Of a stretch of 64,000 bases of DNA, positions 27,301 through 37,756 are shown piece by piece. The stretch comes from Marchantia polymorpha subsp. ruderalis (Eukaryota; Streptophyta; Marchantiopsida; Marchantiales; Marchantiaceae). Location of the stretch: positions 13,680,001-13,744,000 of the forward strand of contig AP031354.1 of NCBI GenBank assembly GCA_037833965.1. The letters run 5' to 3'. The notes under the pieces are model-generated. The model worked only from the letters and a program-made list of their open reading frames with translations. It did not search any database and had not been told where the DNA came from. Each line of letters opens with the position of its first letter. Position 1 is the first letter of the stretch. Position numbers and translations under genes: made by a program.

Positions 27301-30300
27301 GTATGTCATCTCGACTCTTCCTGATCAGTATTAATGAATGATACATTTTTGAAACTGAATGGCAGGGTGGAACTTGAATTTAAATTATTTCTGTTTGTAA
27401 GCCAACATCTGCCATCTAAAAAGTTGCTGAATTAAAAGTCCTCTTCGCCGTGGTAATTTTTAGTCCCAAACGTGAAGATGAACGCTAGTGTTGTCTTTGT
27501 AGGAAAGGACAAGAGGCAACTCATCACAATCATGACAATCTGCAATCGAATACGTGCATCCGCAGCGTAGATAGCGAGAAATGTCGATGCTATAAATAGT
27601 TGTGGATATACTGCAAGGTTCTTAAGCTGTCGATCACTTTTGTACTATGTTGCTCTGCAAGAAAGAAACACTACAAAATGCTCGAAACTTTTTTCACTTC
27701 ATGTATGCATGAAGTTTTACGGCTCATTTTGTTAGTAACTCAAGTCTACGATGAGCTTCTCAGGACACAAACCTATTCGAGGAGCGGAGAGGATACGACT
27801 GAAAAATAGTGAGACCAGTATCGAAGGAGTTGTTAAAGTTCCCAAAGTATATTGGCCTCTTTCTAGCAAAGGAGTTCTAACAATGGAATGGATAGACGGT
27901 CTGAAATTGACTGATGGAGATTCACTGAGGAAAGCAAATTTAAATACCACACAGGTTGTTGATCAGGTTAGTATTACCTTTCTTAACAATGATCCATTTC
28001 CCATGACCCTCAGATCTATGAATCACAGTTCTTCATGTTTAGCTTATCAATGATGACGCAGATTGTGGAAGCATTTAAGCAAATTGTTGCCTTATTCTTT
28101 TTAGTCGAAATTGAGTAAATGTGTCGTGAGCTACCAATTCTCTAGCATGTTAGGACGTGGTAGATGTAGCTCACACAATTAGAGGCCATTTGGGCAGGGA
28201 GTCTTTTGTTCTCTCAGGCAACTGCTGGAAGAAGGGTTTTTTCATGCAGACCCGCACCCCGGAAACCTTGTGGTAACCAAGGAAGGTGTGCTAGCTTACT
28301 TTGACTTTGGCATGATGAGCGAAATTCGCAGAGAATATCGAATCGGACTTATACGAACAGTGAGTAAATCTCTTGCTATATTTCTTGTGCATCTCAATTT
28401 TTATTTGATTCGCATCATTTAATCCTCAAATACCACTGTAGTAAGCTTAAATGCCGCATGTATTCACATGTTCCAGTTATTTAACACTTTGGATGAAATG
28501 TTGTGTTCTGTCGTCTCTGCAGATTATACATTTCGTTAATCGAGATTCAGTAGGTTTGGCGAAGGATTTTCAGACTCTTGGTTTCTTACCACAAGAAATA
28601 GACATTGCACCGATTGCCAAAGCTTTGAATGAAACATTTGGAGACGAGGGAACGAAGTCACAGCTGGACTTTCAGGTAGTTCCTCTCTTTCTGAAAATAA
28701 TGGTGTGTTCCTTTTAAAATTTGGTACCTGTTGAAGATCCTGTGCTCTTGACTTGTTCTCGTTTCACGTAAGGCCAATAGATTTTGTAGAGTATTTCTGC
28801 TGCTTAAATGATCAGGAGGTCAATATTCTGTCACGAACTTCTAACTGTCTAACGAAGTCTCGAAGTTCTAACTGCTCCTTGTCCTAGTTGCAACTAAATC
28901 AACTATATACATCCGTGTACAGGGCATCATGACACAATTATCAGACGTTATGTACCAGTTCAATTTTCGTTTACCTCCAGAATACGCCATGGTTATCAGA
29001 GCTTTGGGTTCTCTGGAAGGCACTGCCACGGTGTTGGACCCTGAGTTTAAAGTGGTGGCTAGTGCATATCCTTTTATTGTGGGTAGATTGCTGGCGGATC
29101 CCGATCCTGAAATGCGAGAAATTTTAAGAGAGCTTCTTATTCGAAATAATGGATCTATCCGATGGCACCGTCTGGAGCGCCTGGTAAGCTGGAAACTTTT
29201 TGCATGTCATACTGAAGTAATTGATATCTGCGGGATGAATTGTATAATACTAGCATAATACACTGAAATAGTTTTGCCCCTTCTACCCTCTGTTACGTTT
29301 ATTAACAATGTGGTATCTGCAGGGAGAAGTCATGGTTACAAAAGAGTATTAAATCAAATCCTTGTCTGCTTTTCTTCTTATTTCCTGGTAGAGAATCTGC
29401 GAAGAGACATGTTAGGTTGCACAATCCATTTCTTATCCTGTTCCGTGAAACTGTGGATTCTTATGGGCTCAAAGTTACTCTGTTACTACAGTCATCGTAT
29501 TGGTCAATTTCTGCTCTCTGCTACTTCATATTACACTTCTTTTGTTGATAGGTTTTTGCAATTGCTGAGCAATCCACGTCAATCAGTGACGATCCAAGCA
29601 AAGCAAAGCGATATAGTGTACGGGACGGTTTGGGACGTAGAGCAGCTGCTGGGATCAAGGGTGCTTTCAATACCCGAGCTGTGGCGTCAGCCACAATGGA
29701 TGTGTTAGAGTTTATATTGTCAGGAAAAGGGACAAGGGTCCGAACCCTTCTGGTTCAGGATATTACTCAAACTTCAGACCTTCTACTACAGCAATACATT
29801 GCACAGTATCTTGATTTCGATGAGTTGTATCATAACTTCCGAGATAAGTCTCGGGATTCTAGCACCAGTAGCAAAGTTGATGAAGAGGACGACACCCAGT
29901 ATTCTAAACCGCAAGGAAATCCCCTTTGGCAACTATATCCATGGGGTTTCTCACGAGAAGGCACTTCCAGTTCTTTTCCTTGGAGTAGATACACAACTGC
30001 TAATGTTTGGGGTAAAAAACCTGGCAAAAGCCTTCGAGGAACGAGGTTGTGGCAGCAGGAGATGGATGCAGATACTAAACTGAAGGCGGCGACAGGAGAG
30101 AAGATCACTCCACGTCCGAAGATGTCCACGAAAGACGGGACTGCAGATGGAGGACATAAGAGAAGTCTGAAGGATCCAGGCACTGCGTCCAGCTCACAAA
30201 CACCCAAGGACGAGGAGAAGGTGGGTTTGCAATCATCTCTCATGCGTTGCATGTCTCACCAGTTCGTGAAAGAGCCTGAAGAATTAGACTAGCTCTACGA

Positions 30301-30656
30301 GCCAATTTCTGCTTTCGCAGCTTTCTCTCTCGCAGCTTTCTGTGACCTCTAATCTGTGAAAGAGAAGAATAATCTTCTGCTTCATGATTGTTATTGTGCA
30401 GGTGTCCGATTCTTTTGGCGGGCGGGTAAAAGTAGGATTCCAAGCCTTTGCTAATGCAGTTTCTTCAGCACCAGAAATCTGGATTCCATTAATGGCTCGC
30501 TTGGCATCCAAACCGGAAGCTCGATCCTTAGGGTCCGATGTAGCATCTTCTCTTTTAGAGGTTTACCGTCACCGGACGTCAGAAGCTTCCTTCCTCGCTA
30601 TGTCCAAAGCATTGCATGAAAAGGACAGGTGTAAGCAAGCTTCTTGTCGAGTTTAA
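24389..30656 (+). CDS. ABC1-type atypical protein kinase (ABC1K/UbiB/ADCK family), probably organellar
   Basis: Fourteen exons with GT-AG borders: 24389-24470, 24862-24997, 25335-25545, 25884-25925, 26226-26297, 26502-26637, 26911-27053, 27207-27300, 27764-27966, 28198-28359, 28523-28675, 28923-29183, 29552-30220 and 30402-30656. They total 2619 nt, a closed frame of 872 residues. The N-terminus ([17 protein letters not shown]) is rich in Arg/Ser/Leu and poor in acids, like an organelle transit peptide. Family hallmarks: the KxGQ motif ([14 protein letters not shown], split by an intron), Ala-rich loop AAASLGQVY, the VAIK-type lysine in VAVKVQRPG, catalytic loop HADPHPGN, and DFG in YFDFGM. 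Known relatives in chloroplasts influence plastoglobule lipids, prenylquinones and redox stress; mitochondrial relatives support ubiquinone synthesis. The exon at 29552-30220 holds a long hydrophilic, Lys/Ser/Asp-rich linker. The first two exons rest on phase fit and composition; the last could instead splice at about 30628. Confidence 0.88.
24659..24672 (+). promoter_or_regulatory. Telo-box-like motif in first intron of the ABC1 kinase gene
   Basis: The sequence TAAACCCTAAACCC lies within the predicted first intron. AAACCCTAA telo-boxes near plant transcription starts are known regulatory motifs of housekeeping genes. It could equally be a chance or relic telomeric run. Confidence 0.3.
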
Positions 30657-31205
30657 TCCCAATTATATTTATTCTCGATTTGTGTTCATTGCATGCAGTG
30701 ATATGTTTACATATTCACTCATGGGTCGTGAAACGAAAACAATCATTTCCTTCTCGCTTGACCGTCTTTTGGCTCTTCTCGTGGATTTGCGGTTTGGAGA
30801 CCTGTTCGTCTTGAGCTGTCCGAGTTTTGTGAGGTGTCTTACTCACCGTCAGCGTGCCTGCATGTATCTATCTTGTTTATGTGCTACATAAACAAGATAA
30901 AGTAAGAGCGGACGAAGCAGCGTTCATGTGAACTTTTTAAAATATCCAATTTATGTTGGTGGTAATAGAGGATTGTCCTGCATTCAAATCAGGAAAAAGA
31001 GCGAACCAATGTACACGTTGTTAGTGCTGGATAATAAACGAGCATGCTGTTAATTGGATATCGTTGCAAGTCGTAGTACCAAATTGGAATTGGAATACGA
31101 TAGATAGCTAGCTTGGGGAACCAAAACTCTGAGTTTGAAAAGTGGGCATATGCAGCTTGAAAATTGATTCGAAACAGACACACGAACCTTGCCAGATTCT
31201 CATCG

Positions 31206-31637
31206 CTACCATGTGAGCAGCTTGCCCGTATCCACAGCCAGATAGATCTGCATCCTGGGTGTTGGAGACATTGGTGCTACACTCACAAAATATACAGGGC
31301 ATTTTTCCATAAATAGCCACCAATTTTCTGTAGGAATAGCAGCACTTTGAATTACTTCCTCGCTTGCTGGGCGAGTGATTTTCAAGGTTCGTATGCTTGA
31401 CATCCGCAACGCAGCTAATATATCAATAGAGGCCACTACACACATACAAGCGTACAGCGTTACCTCGAGTGCTCCATCGCTCTCCACATGTTTACTCTGA
31501 CACAACACATTTGCAAATGCAAGAGTCAAAGATGCCTCAGCGGTGATTTTCTCCAATTTATTGAGTCTTCCACAGTTCACGACTACGCGCATTGGCCTCG
31601 AGAGCTGAGAATAGTTGCAGTTTGGTCTGAACTCCAC
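31206..31637 (-). CDS. Unrecognised open frame, possible exon
   Basis: A 143-codon minus-strand frame in moderately AT-rich DNA, where frames this long are not common by chance. It reads as a mixed soluble sequence (for example VVVNCGRLNKLEKITAEA and SPTPRMQIYLAVD) with no motif I can name. It could be one exon of a spliced minus-strand gene, a gene relic, or chance. No partner exon was identified. Confidence 0.25.
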   Translation of the reverse strand: MEFRPNCNYSQLSRPMRVVVNCGRLNKLEKITAEASLTLAFANVLCQSKHVESDGALEVTLYACMCVVASIDILAALRMSSIRTLKITRPASEEVIQSAAIPTENWWLFMEKCPVYFVSVAPMSPTPRMQIYLAVDTGKLLTW

Positions 31638-32303
31638 CTAGTTACACTCTTCGAGAATGTTGATCCATCATTTTTCTAAAAGTCTTCATTCAGAGGGCCC
31701 ATGCTAAAGTAACGACGAATATGGTATTAGTCAAAGAACTGTCCAGATAGAAGAACAAATTTAATGCAACAAATATCAGACCACTAATATCTACAAAATC
31801 AAATTAATGTCTTCTACGCCGAGATCATTTAAGAACTATTCAGCAACAAATATAAAACCGTTCGCAAAAACAATGCTTGCTTTTCATCCCAACCTTACAT
31901 AAGCATTCCACGTTAGCCCCACAAGGTTCTCGAAGGTCAATAAAAAGATTTATATACAAAGTGCAAGGTCTCACCCGGATGAGCTGCACAATTGACATGT
32001 ACATTTTGTACATGTTTAACTGACATATACAAGGTATATACTGCATATCGAACTTATTCATTTGGTTAAGTTTTATAATAATCAGAGAAGTTTTCCCTTG
32101 CTCTCAGAAACTTCTTGTTGTATTGATCTAATATCACGTAGATAGATGTATGAATCTGGTTTATATATAGCAAAAAACGTTCTTTAATTACATTTTACTT
32201 ACAACTTATGATTTCTGTAAATCAAGAAATACCAGTTTTTAGTAAAGTGCATGAGTAAATTATTTACGAATCAACACAATTTATTTTTTTCGTCACATCA
32301 TGT

Positions 32304-32388
32304 AGTAGGGCTTACGAGGTGAATACCTCATAAACCCTACTAAAAGATGGGGTGAATACTTCATACGGGCTTACGCGCTATTCACCCC
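32304..32388. repeat. Two adjacent hairpins
   Basis: Hairpin 1 has outer arms AGTAGGG (32304-32310) and CCCTACT (32335-32341) with inner arms GAGGT (32316-32320) and ACCTC (32325-32329). Hairpin 2 has 10-base arms GGGGTGAATA (32349-32358) and TATTCACCCC (32379-32388). Both share words such as GGTGAATAC and GGGCTTACG, so they look like related copies. They could be relics of a small inverted-repeat element. Confidence 0.5.
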
Positions 32389-33409
32389 GTATCCCATACA
32401 GCAACCATTTTTCTTTTATGATAGCACACATATGTCCGGTTTACTGCGAACAGAGTAATGGTTAACAAAATGCAACCAAGAGCATATGAGTATAAGTGCT
32501 GCTATTTTCAAGTGCCGTAATAATGGTTGCATCGTCATCGTATGAGCTTGTTATGAATTTGTAATCACGTAGATCAACAAGTTCATGTCAGCGAAGGACG
32601 TTTCGGCAAATAATCGGCAGTGGTCCTTTGCCTTCGAAGTCGTGCTTGGAGCACAATTTCTGTACTCAGAAGCTGTCCTCAAAGGTCAATTTACACCCAG
32701 AAAGCAAAACTGGTTCTCCTTCCCGCAGCTTCCATCCAGTTGGACAATATGTCGTCGACCCTTTCACATTCGACCCGACAACATGAAATGGTTCACGTTG
32801 CGCACATACAAACTAGTTCACAGTAAGGTGGCTCAGTTCCAGTTTAAAAATTTTAGCACAGAACACCTACAGTACAGATCCGTGAGAAATACGATACAAA
32901 TTTGCTCGCTAAGCTGAACGATTTTTCACAAGCAACTCGTCAATACTCTCACCTTGCGAGAATACGTTGTAAAATACTCGAGTCGCGTTACGACAGATGA
33001 ATGAACGCCAATGGGAATCTCTAAGAATTATGGGGCTCAAGACTCAACAGCGATCAGCGCTCCGCGAACGAAACAGACTGTTAGAGTCAATGCAATGAGC
33101 GATAAGCGTGTTGACTGTACGAAAAGTAGATATCAACAAGGACTTTCTGACTGGTCTCATTGCAGATAATGACATACGAAAAATGACCTATACACAATAA
33201 CATACCGAAGAGCACCGAGGGACTCGCAAACTTTCTAGGACAAGTCAAGTGGACCAGATCGGAGACTATAAGTCATGCGATCATCCAATTCAGACTCAGT
33301 GCACCTTTGGCCTTCGGTGCTCTGAGTACCACCGCTGCAGTCGAGAGTTTGCTCACACTCTTCAATCTCACCTTGCGTAGAGAACTCGAGGCCTGTTGGC
33401 TCAAACCGA

Positions 33410-34204
33410 ATGGCGACAATCTCGATCTGTCGAGGCGTGACGGCCCGCTATCTCGTGCTTTTGCTCTTGTGCTTTCCGCACAATTTGGCTCTAGCAGATG
33501 ATCTGTCCACCCCGGCCAAGAAGGACATTGCAATGCAACTCGTGTCCAGCGCCGAGAACTCGTCTCTCGACTGGAGGGCACAATACTCGTACATTGAGGA
33601 CATCGGAGACGGGCGTGGTTACACAGGCGGCCTCGTCGGGTTCACATCCGGCACTGGGGACATGCTGGAGCTGGTCGAGCTCTACGAAAATCGAGAGCCC
33701 GGAAACGTTCTGGCCAAATACTTGCCAGCGCTTCGAGCTGCGGTGGGATCCGACACGCACGAGGGCCTGGGCGATGACTTCGTCAGCGACTGGCAGCAGG
33801 CTGCCGAGAGCTCGGTGTTCAAGCAGTGCCAGGACGACGAGCGCGATCGAGTCTACTTCGACCCGGCCGTGGAGCAAGGCCAGCAGGATGGCCTTCGAGC
33901 TCTGGGGCAGTTCATCTACTACGACGCTCTGGTGATGCACGGCCCCGGCGACGATTCCATGTCCTTCGGTGGCATTCGCCAGACGGCTTTGGAGTCTCAG
34001 AGTCCCCCAAGCCAGGGCGGCGACGAGGCCGCTTACCTCGACGCCTTTTTGAACGCTCGCGTCGAGGCCATGAAGGCCGAGTCTGCTCACGAGGACACCA
34101 GTCGCGTGGACGATGCCCAGCGCGTTTTTCTCCAAAACAACAACTTCGACCTCGACAGCCCCTTGCAGTGGAGCGTGTACGGTGATCAGTACGCCATCCC
34201 TTGA
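33410..34204 (+). CDS. Secreted GH46 endo-chitosanase, Streptomyces-like
   Basis: An intronless frame of 264 residues. Residues 1 to about 29 form a classic signal peptide: Arg near the N-terminus, a VLLLLCF hydrophobic core and ALA before the mature start. The rest is a full-length glycoside hydrolase family 46 domain. The catalytic pair described for Streptomyces N174 chitosanase (Glu22, Asp40) corresponds to Glu49 in SSAEN and Asp67 in IGDGRG. Other hallmarks are SGTGDMLELV, GNVLAKYLPALRAA, DERDRVYFDPAV, YYDALVMHGPG, SFGGIR, QGGDEAAYL, AHEDTSRVD and the closing WSVYGDQYAIP. Known activity: hydrolysis of beta-1,4 bonds in chitosan, outside the cell. The gene is GC-richer than its surroundings. 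Near end-to-end likeness to actinobacterial enzymes with no introns points to horizontal transfer; assembly contamination is the alternative. A role against fungal walls is inference. Confidence 0.95.
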   Translation: MATISICRGVTARYLVLLLLCFPHNLALADDLSTPAKKDIAMQLVSSAENSSLDWRAQYSYIEDIGDGRGYTGGLVGFTSGTGDMLELVELYENREPGNVLAKYLPALRAAVGSDTHEGLGDDFVSDWQQAAESSVFKQCQDDERDRVYFDPAVEQGQQDGLRALGQFIYYDALVMHGPGDDSMSFGGIRQTALESQSPPSQGGDEAAYLDAFLNARVEAMKAESAHEDTSRVDDAQRVFLQNNNFDLDSPLQWSVYGDQYAIP

Positions 34205-37200
34205 TGCTTTCTCTCCCGCCCCAGCGTTCAGATCCACGAACCGAACATCGAAAAGGTCGTGCTTTTTGTTTTAGCATAACTCCTTCTTCCAGAGCGGGCG
34301 ACGAAGTTGACTGTGATCAGGCCCAATGAGCTCACTCGTTTCGTCTTCTGACTAAGTCATGTCCCGACGCTCATTAAACTAAAGGAATTGTGCTCTCAGA
34401 GGATCAATGCGTGTTCATCCAGAAGATGTCCAGATCTCAAATTTTGAATTTGTCTCCCATGGAACTGGCTACTGGGGCAGATACGAGATTGCTTCGACAG
34501 ATTCTCATTCGCGGAGGCTGTGGGACAAAACATAATGCAAGGACCAATGATTCCGAGGACATGGCTTTCAGACTTTGTCTTCCACGTGAATTGGACTCGC
34601 TTTCAGATAGTTCGGGATATTGTCCAAGACAGAAAGTGATTGCACATGCATTCTGGTCAGCACTCAATTGTATAAACATAGAAGCTGGAAGAATAAAAAA
34701 GTAATTCTCTCTTGCTAGTCCTCTGCCTAAACCCCTAAACCTCTGCCATGGCAGAGGTGAGCATCTGCTACAATTAGTTTGGGACTGATGGCATGAGTCG
34801 TCTTTACATGGGGCAAGTATACGAGTGAAATCTCGTGTACATGTAGCAAATGAGTAAACTATGAGAGAAACTGGAATGCAAACAATTCAACGCTTTTTAC
34901 AGCTTCCGCCAATCTTCGTCGAACGATACTTCGCAAATTCGATGCGGGAAGTCAACGATTTGGCTTTGTAGCGAATTTAGCGTTTTCTAGGTTCTCGCAA
35001 GCATTCACAGAAATTGAACCCTGTCAAAGCTCACCTTCATAAATAAATACTAGAGGATTAATTTCAATTTCCTTTGCACAATCTACCCAATAACCGACCA
35101 TAAGAGTCGCACAACCGACTGAGAAGTGAAGCTAGCCCGCCCAAAATAGCAGCGCTAAGTCTGATCCCTTCTTGGAAACTTGTCATCGGCAAAGGCGAAA
35201 GCATACGAAATGAGAGCCAAATGTTGGAGCAGGTCAATTGTTTGAAATGAAGATGCAAGTTGGCAAATCGGAATTCGGGACAATAGACAACACAAAGCAA
35301 ATTGGAAAGAACTTGCAGTTTATGTCAGTCAGTCAATGACCTCCAAGGAATATTGTGTCAGAAATTGGTCAGCACACCCACAAGTATCATGTCAAATGTT
35401 ATCAAAATCAAAGAGGCAGTCAGTGCATAGATTGTTGAACCCGCGTTTAACTTGGAACTGGGAGGTGGGAGAATACCTTGCTGCGTCCGTGCTTGCCTCC
35501 TTTTTCAGAGAACCCTAAAAGCTCATTTGTTTCTTTCGGCAAGCTTCTCATTTGACGGGCCTTGCTTGCTGTGTCGGGAAAAGTCTCTGATAAAAACTTG
35601 TTAGTATTTTGATAGTGCCGGTTGCAGTACCAATAGAATACTTCATAACGCAATCTGGAGATCTTGCGCCTTCTTTTACACCTTTCGGATCTAAAGGTGC
35701 GGTTCAAGGTTACATAGCGGAGCTCATCACTTTGTATCCGGGCGTAACATGTATTTGGTTTTCCATTCTACTTAAAAAAATTAATTATCATATATATATG
35801 AATGACTATGCACATAAAAACATAAATAAGTTTTTAACGAGACTGTATAAAAAATCTTAGTCATATATTTTATAAATTTATTGCAAAATTTCTGTTAAAT
35901 TATAATTATTACAATTTCTAGAAAAAATAAAACTTCATAAAAATTTGCAATAAACATTGATTTCTTTATGTCCAAATGTTTGAATGAGTTGAATTAGAAA
36001 TACGTAAGAAACAATACATTAGATTATTTTCATCATTGATTTTTTGATACATTTGATTTACTTTCAATATAAAAAAGTATTTTTTGACTTTAATTTATAT
36101 TGATAAGTTAAAGTAGTTATGTGGCACTTTCTAACAAGCTAGTATAAAATCTATGTGTCACAATTTAGAAAGAAGGGCTGTGACTATGGGTGTTTATGCA
36201 CGTGGGTTTGCTAGCGCAAACAAAGTATTAATTTTTGATTTTTTTTATTTAAAATTTTGATTTAGATAAAACATATAGAATTAAAATATATTTAATATAA
36301 TTGAAACCATTGAAAAATTCATTCGATTGATTAGATAATCTTTGAAATCTGCACAAAACATACAAGTAAGTAGTGCACAATGGAATCCGATTTGACCTTC
36401 AACCCAAAGCCAATCAAATCGAGGTCAAGTTGATTTAGATAGAATGTGAAAATAATTGTTAAAAAAAATAAATTATTTGATTATTGCAAATCATTTCAAA
36501 ACACAGTACTTAAAGTTGCGGAATAAGAGCAAACCGTCACAGACCATTCACATTGCGTTTGCAATTGAAAATACGCTCGTGGGCCATTGACGACCTTGGG
36601 ATAGAAAGAACATCATTTGCAAATGCACTGGTAATGGAAAACTATTTTCCATGAACTTTTCACTTTTCTAGAATGTAGACAGTAGGATCTTCAGATCGTA
36701 AGAATAGCTATATGTTGACCTCATCTTGCGATTCATTATCGGTATTGCAATGAGCTTACATGATTGGAAAAATTGTTGATTGTTGAGGTTCATGTGGGAG
36801 AATCATTTGGACTAAATTGATTTCATCTACACCACGAAACATTTTCATGTCAATTATGAACTATTTCAACCGCGTAACAATAGTACTTATAAATCTTGGA
36901 TAAAGACATTTGAGCTCCTTTTGCTCAAGTTATGTGTTTTTGAATCTTGGATCCAAGATTACATACAACATATAGAAATAAAAATCATCCATGAAAGAGT
37001 AGTACTTGGAGTGAACTTGATGTGTAGCGTACAAATCGTTCTTCATTGGGTTCAAATTGTCAATAATAACTACTTGTTCTTCAATATACGAGAACAAATC
37101 AACATAAATAACACTACAAAGTAGAGTGTTGGGTACTTCTACCTGACATTAATCTCAAGGTCTCTTCAAATCTTTTTAAGTGGCCACATATGCTATGAAA

Positions 37201-37390
37201 CATTTCACATTCATCATCACTAGATTGCAATTGATTCCATTTGATATTTCCATTTTGAGTATCAATACGCAGTCAATTCTTGAATAAATTTTGATTTTTT
37301 TTTTGTTCTTTCAACCATATAATATCATGAGTTTCAACGGGTTAAAACATCTAAGATTAGCATCAAATTTTCACAATTGACAAGGTTGCA
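34205..37390. other. Intergenic, turning AT-rich after about 35.7 kb
   Basis: Starts with the presumed 3' untranslated region of the chitosanase gene. An 18-base palindrome CCTCTGCCATGGCAGAGG lies at 34740-34757 next to short telomere-like CCTAAACC words. The remaining frames (34390-34704, 35447-35707 and others) match nothing. From 35750 on the sequence is strongly AT-rich. Confidence 0.45.
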
Positions 37391-37756
37391 TTATCCAAGG
37401 AATTGCTTTCTTTGCTGAGGATTGGAGTGCAATTTTTTCACTATAAAATGCAGCCTTTGGATAAGATTAGAAGCGTTATTGGTTGGAATTTTATCGTTGT
37501 TTGAAATAACGTTGACTTCTTCTAAAGATTTGAAAAACACTTTCACAAAAAGATTGAGAATGTGTGACAGATATTGGATACTTGAATCATTTGCGTTCCA
37601 CACCTTTGATATTTCTTCATGAATGCAATAATCGCCAAAAGAATCCGCTAGAGTTGAAACTTGAGTGTCATTGTTTGAGGCATTGTTCATGAACAAACAT
37701 CCAAAACGCTTAACAATTTCAAATTCCTTCAGCGTTTGTTGTACAACTTTTGCCAT
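37391..37756 (-). pseudogene. hAT-like transposase remnant
   Basis: A 121-codon frame on the minus strand resembles the middle of hAT-superfamily transposases: a NNASNNDTQVSTLA stretch followed by the SHILNLFVKVFF helix, matching the well-known CxxHxLNLxV region in that superfamily with the first Cys lost, then RLHFIVKKLHSNPQQRKQF. The catalytic and dimerisation parts on either side are not evident in a continuous frame and the surroundings are AT-rich, so this is a decayed fragment. Ends of the original element could not be located. Confidence 0.6.

Larger units (their letters stand above)
30657..33409. other. Intergenic between the kinase and chitosanase genes
   Basis: Contains one longer unexplained minus-strand frame (31206-31637) and a pair of hairpins near 32.3 kb, both listed separately. 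Frames at 32585-32917 show no recognisable domain. The last few hundred bases before 33410 should include the chitosanase promoter and leader, but no clear TATA element stands out. Confidence 0.4.

Noticed and set aside
33491..34237. A 248-codon minus-strand frame opposite the chitosanase, plus other long frames at 33498-33935, 33826-34185 and 33912-34277
   Set aside because: All are shadows of the GC-rich chitosanase gene; only the plus-strand frame at 33410-34204 has a recognisable domain and signal peptide.
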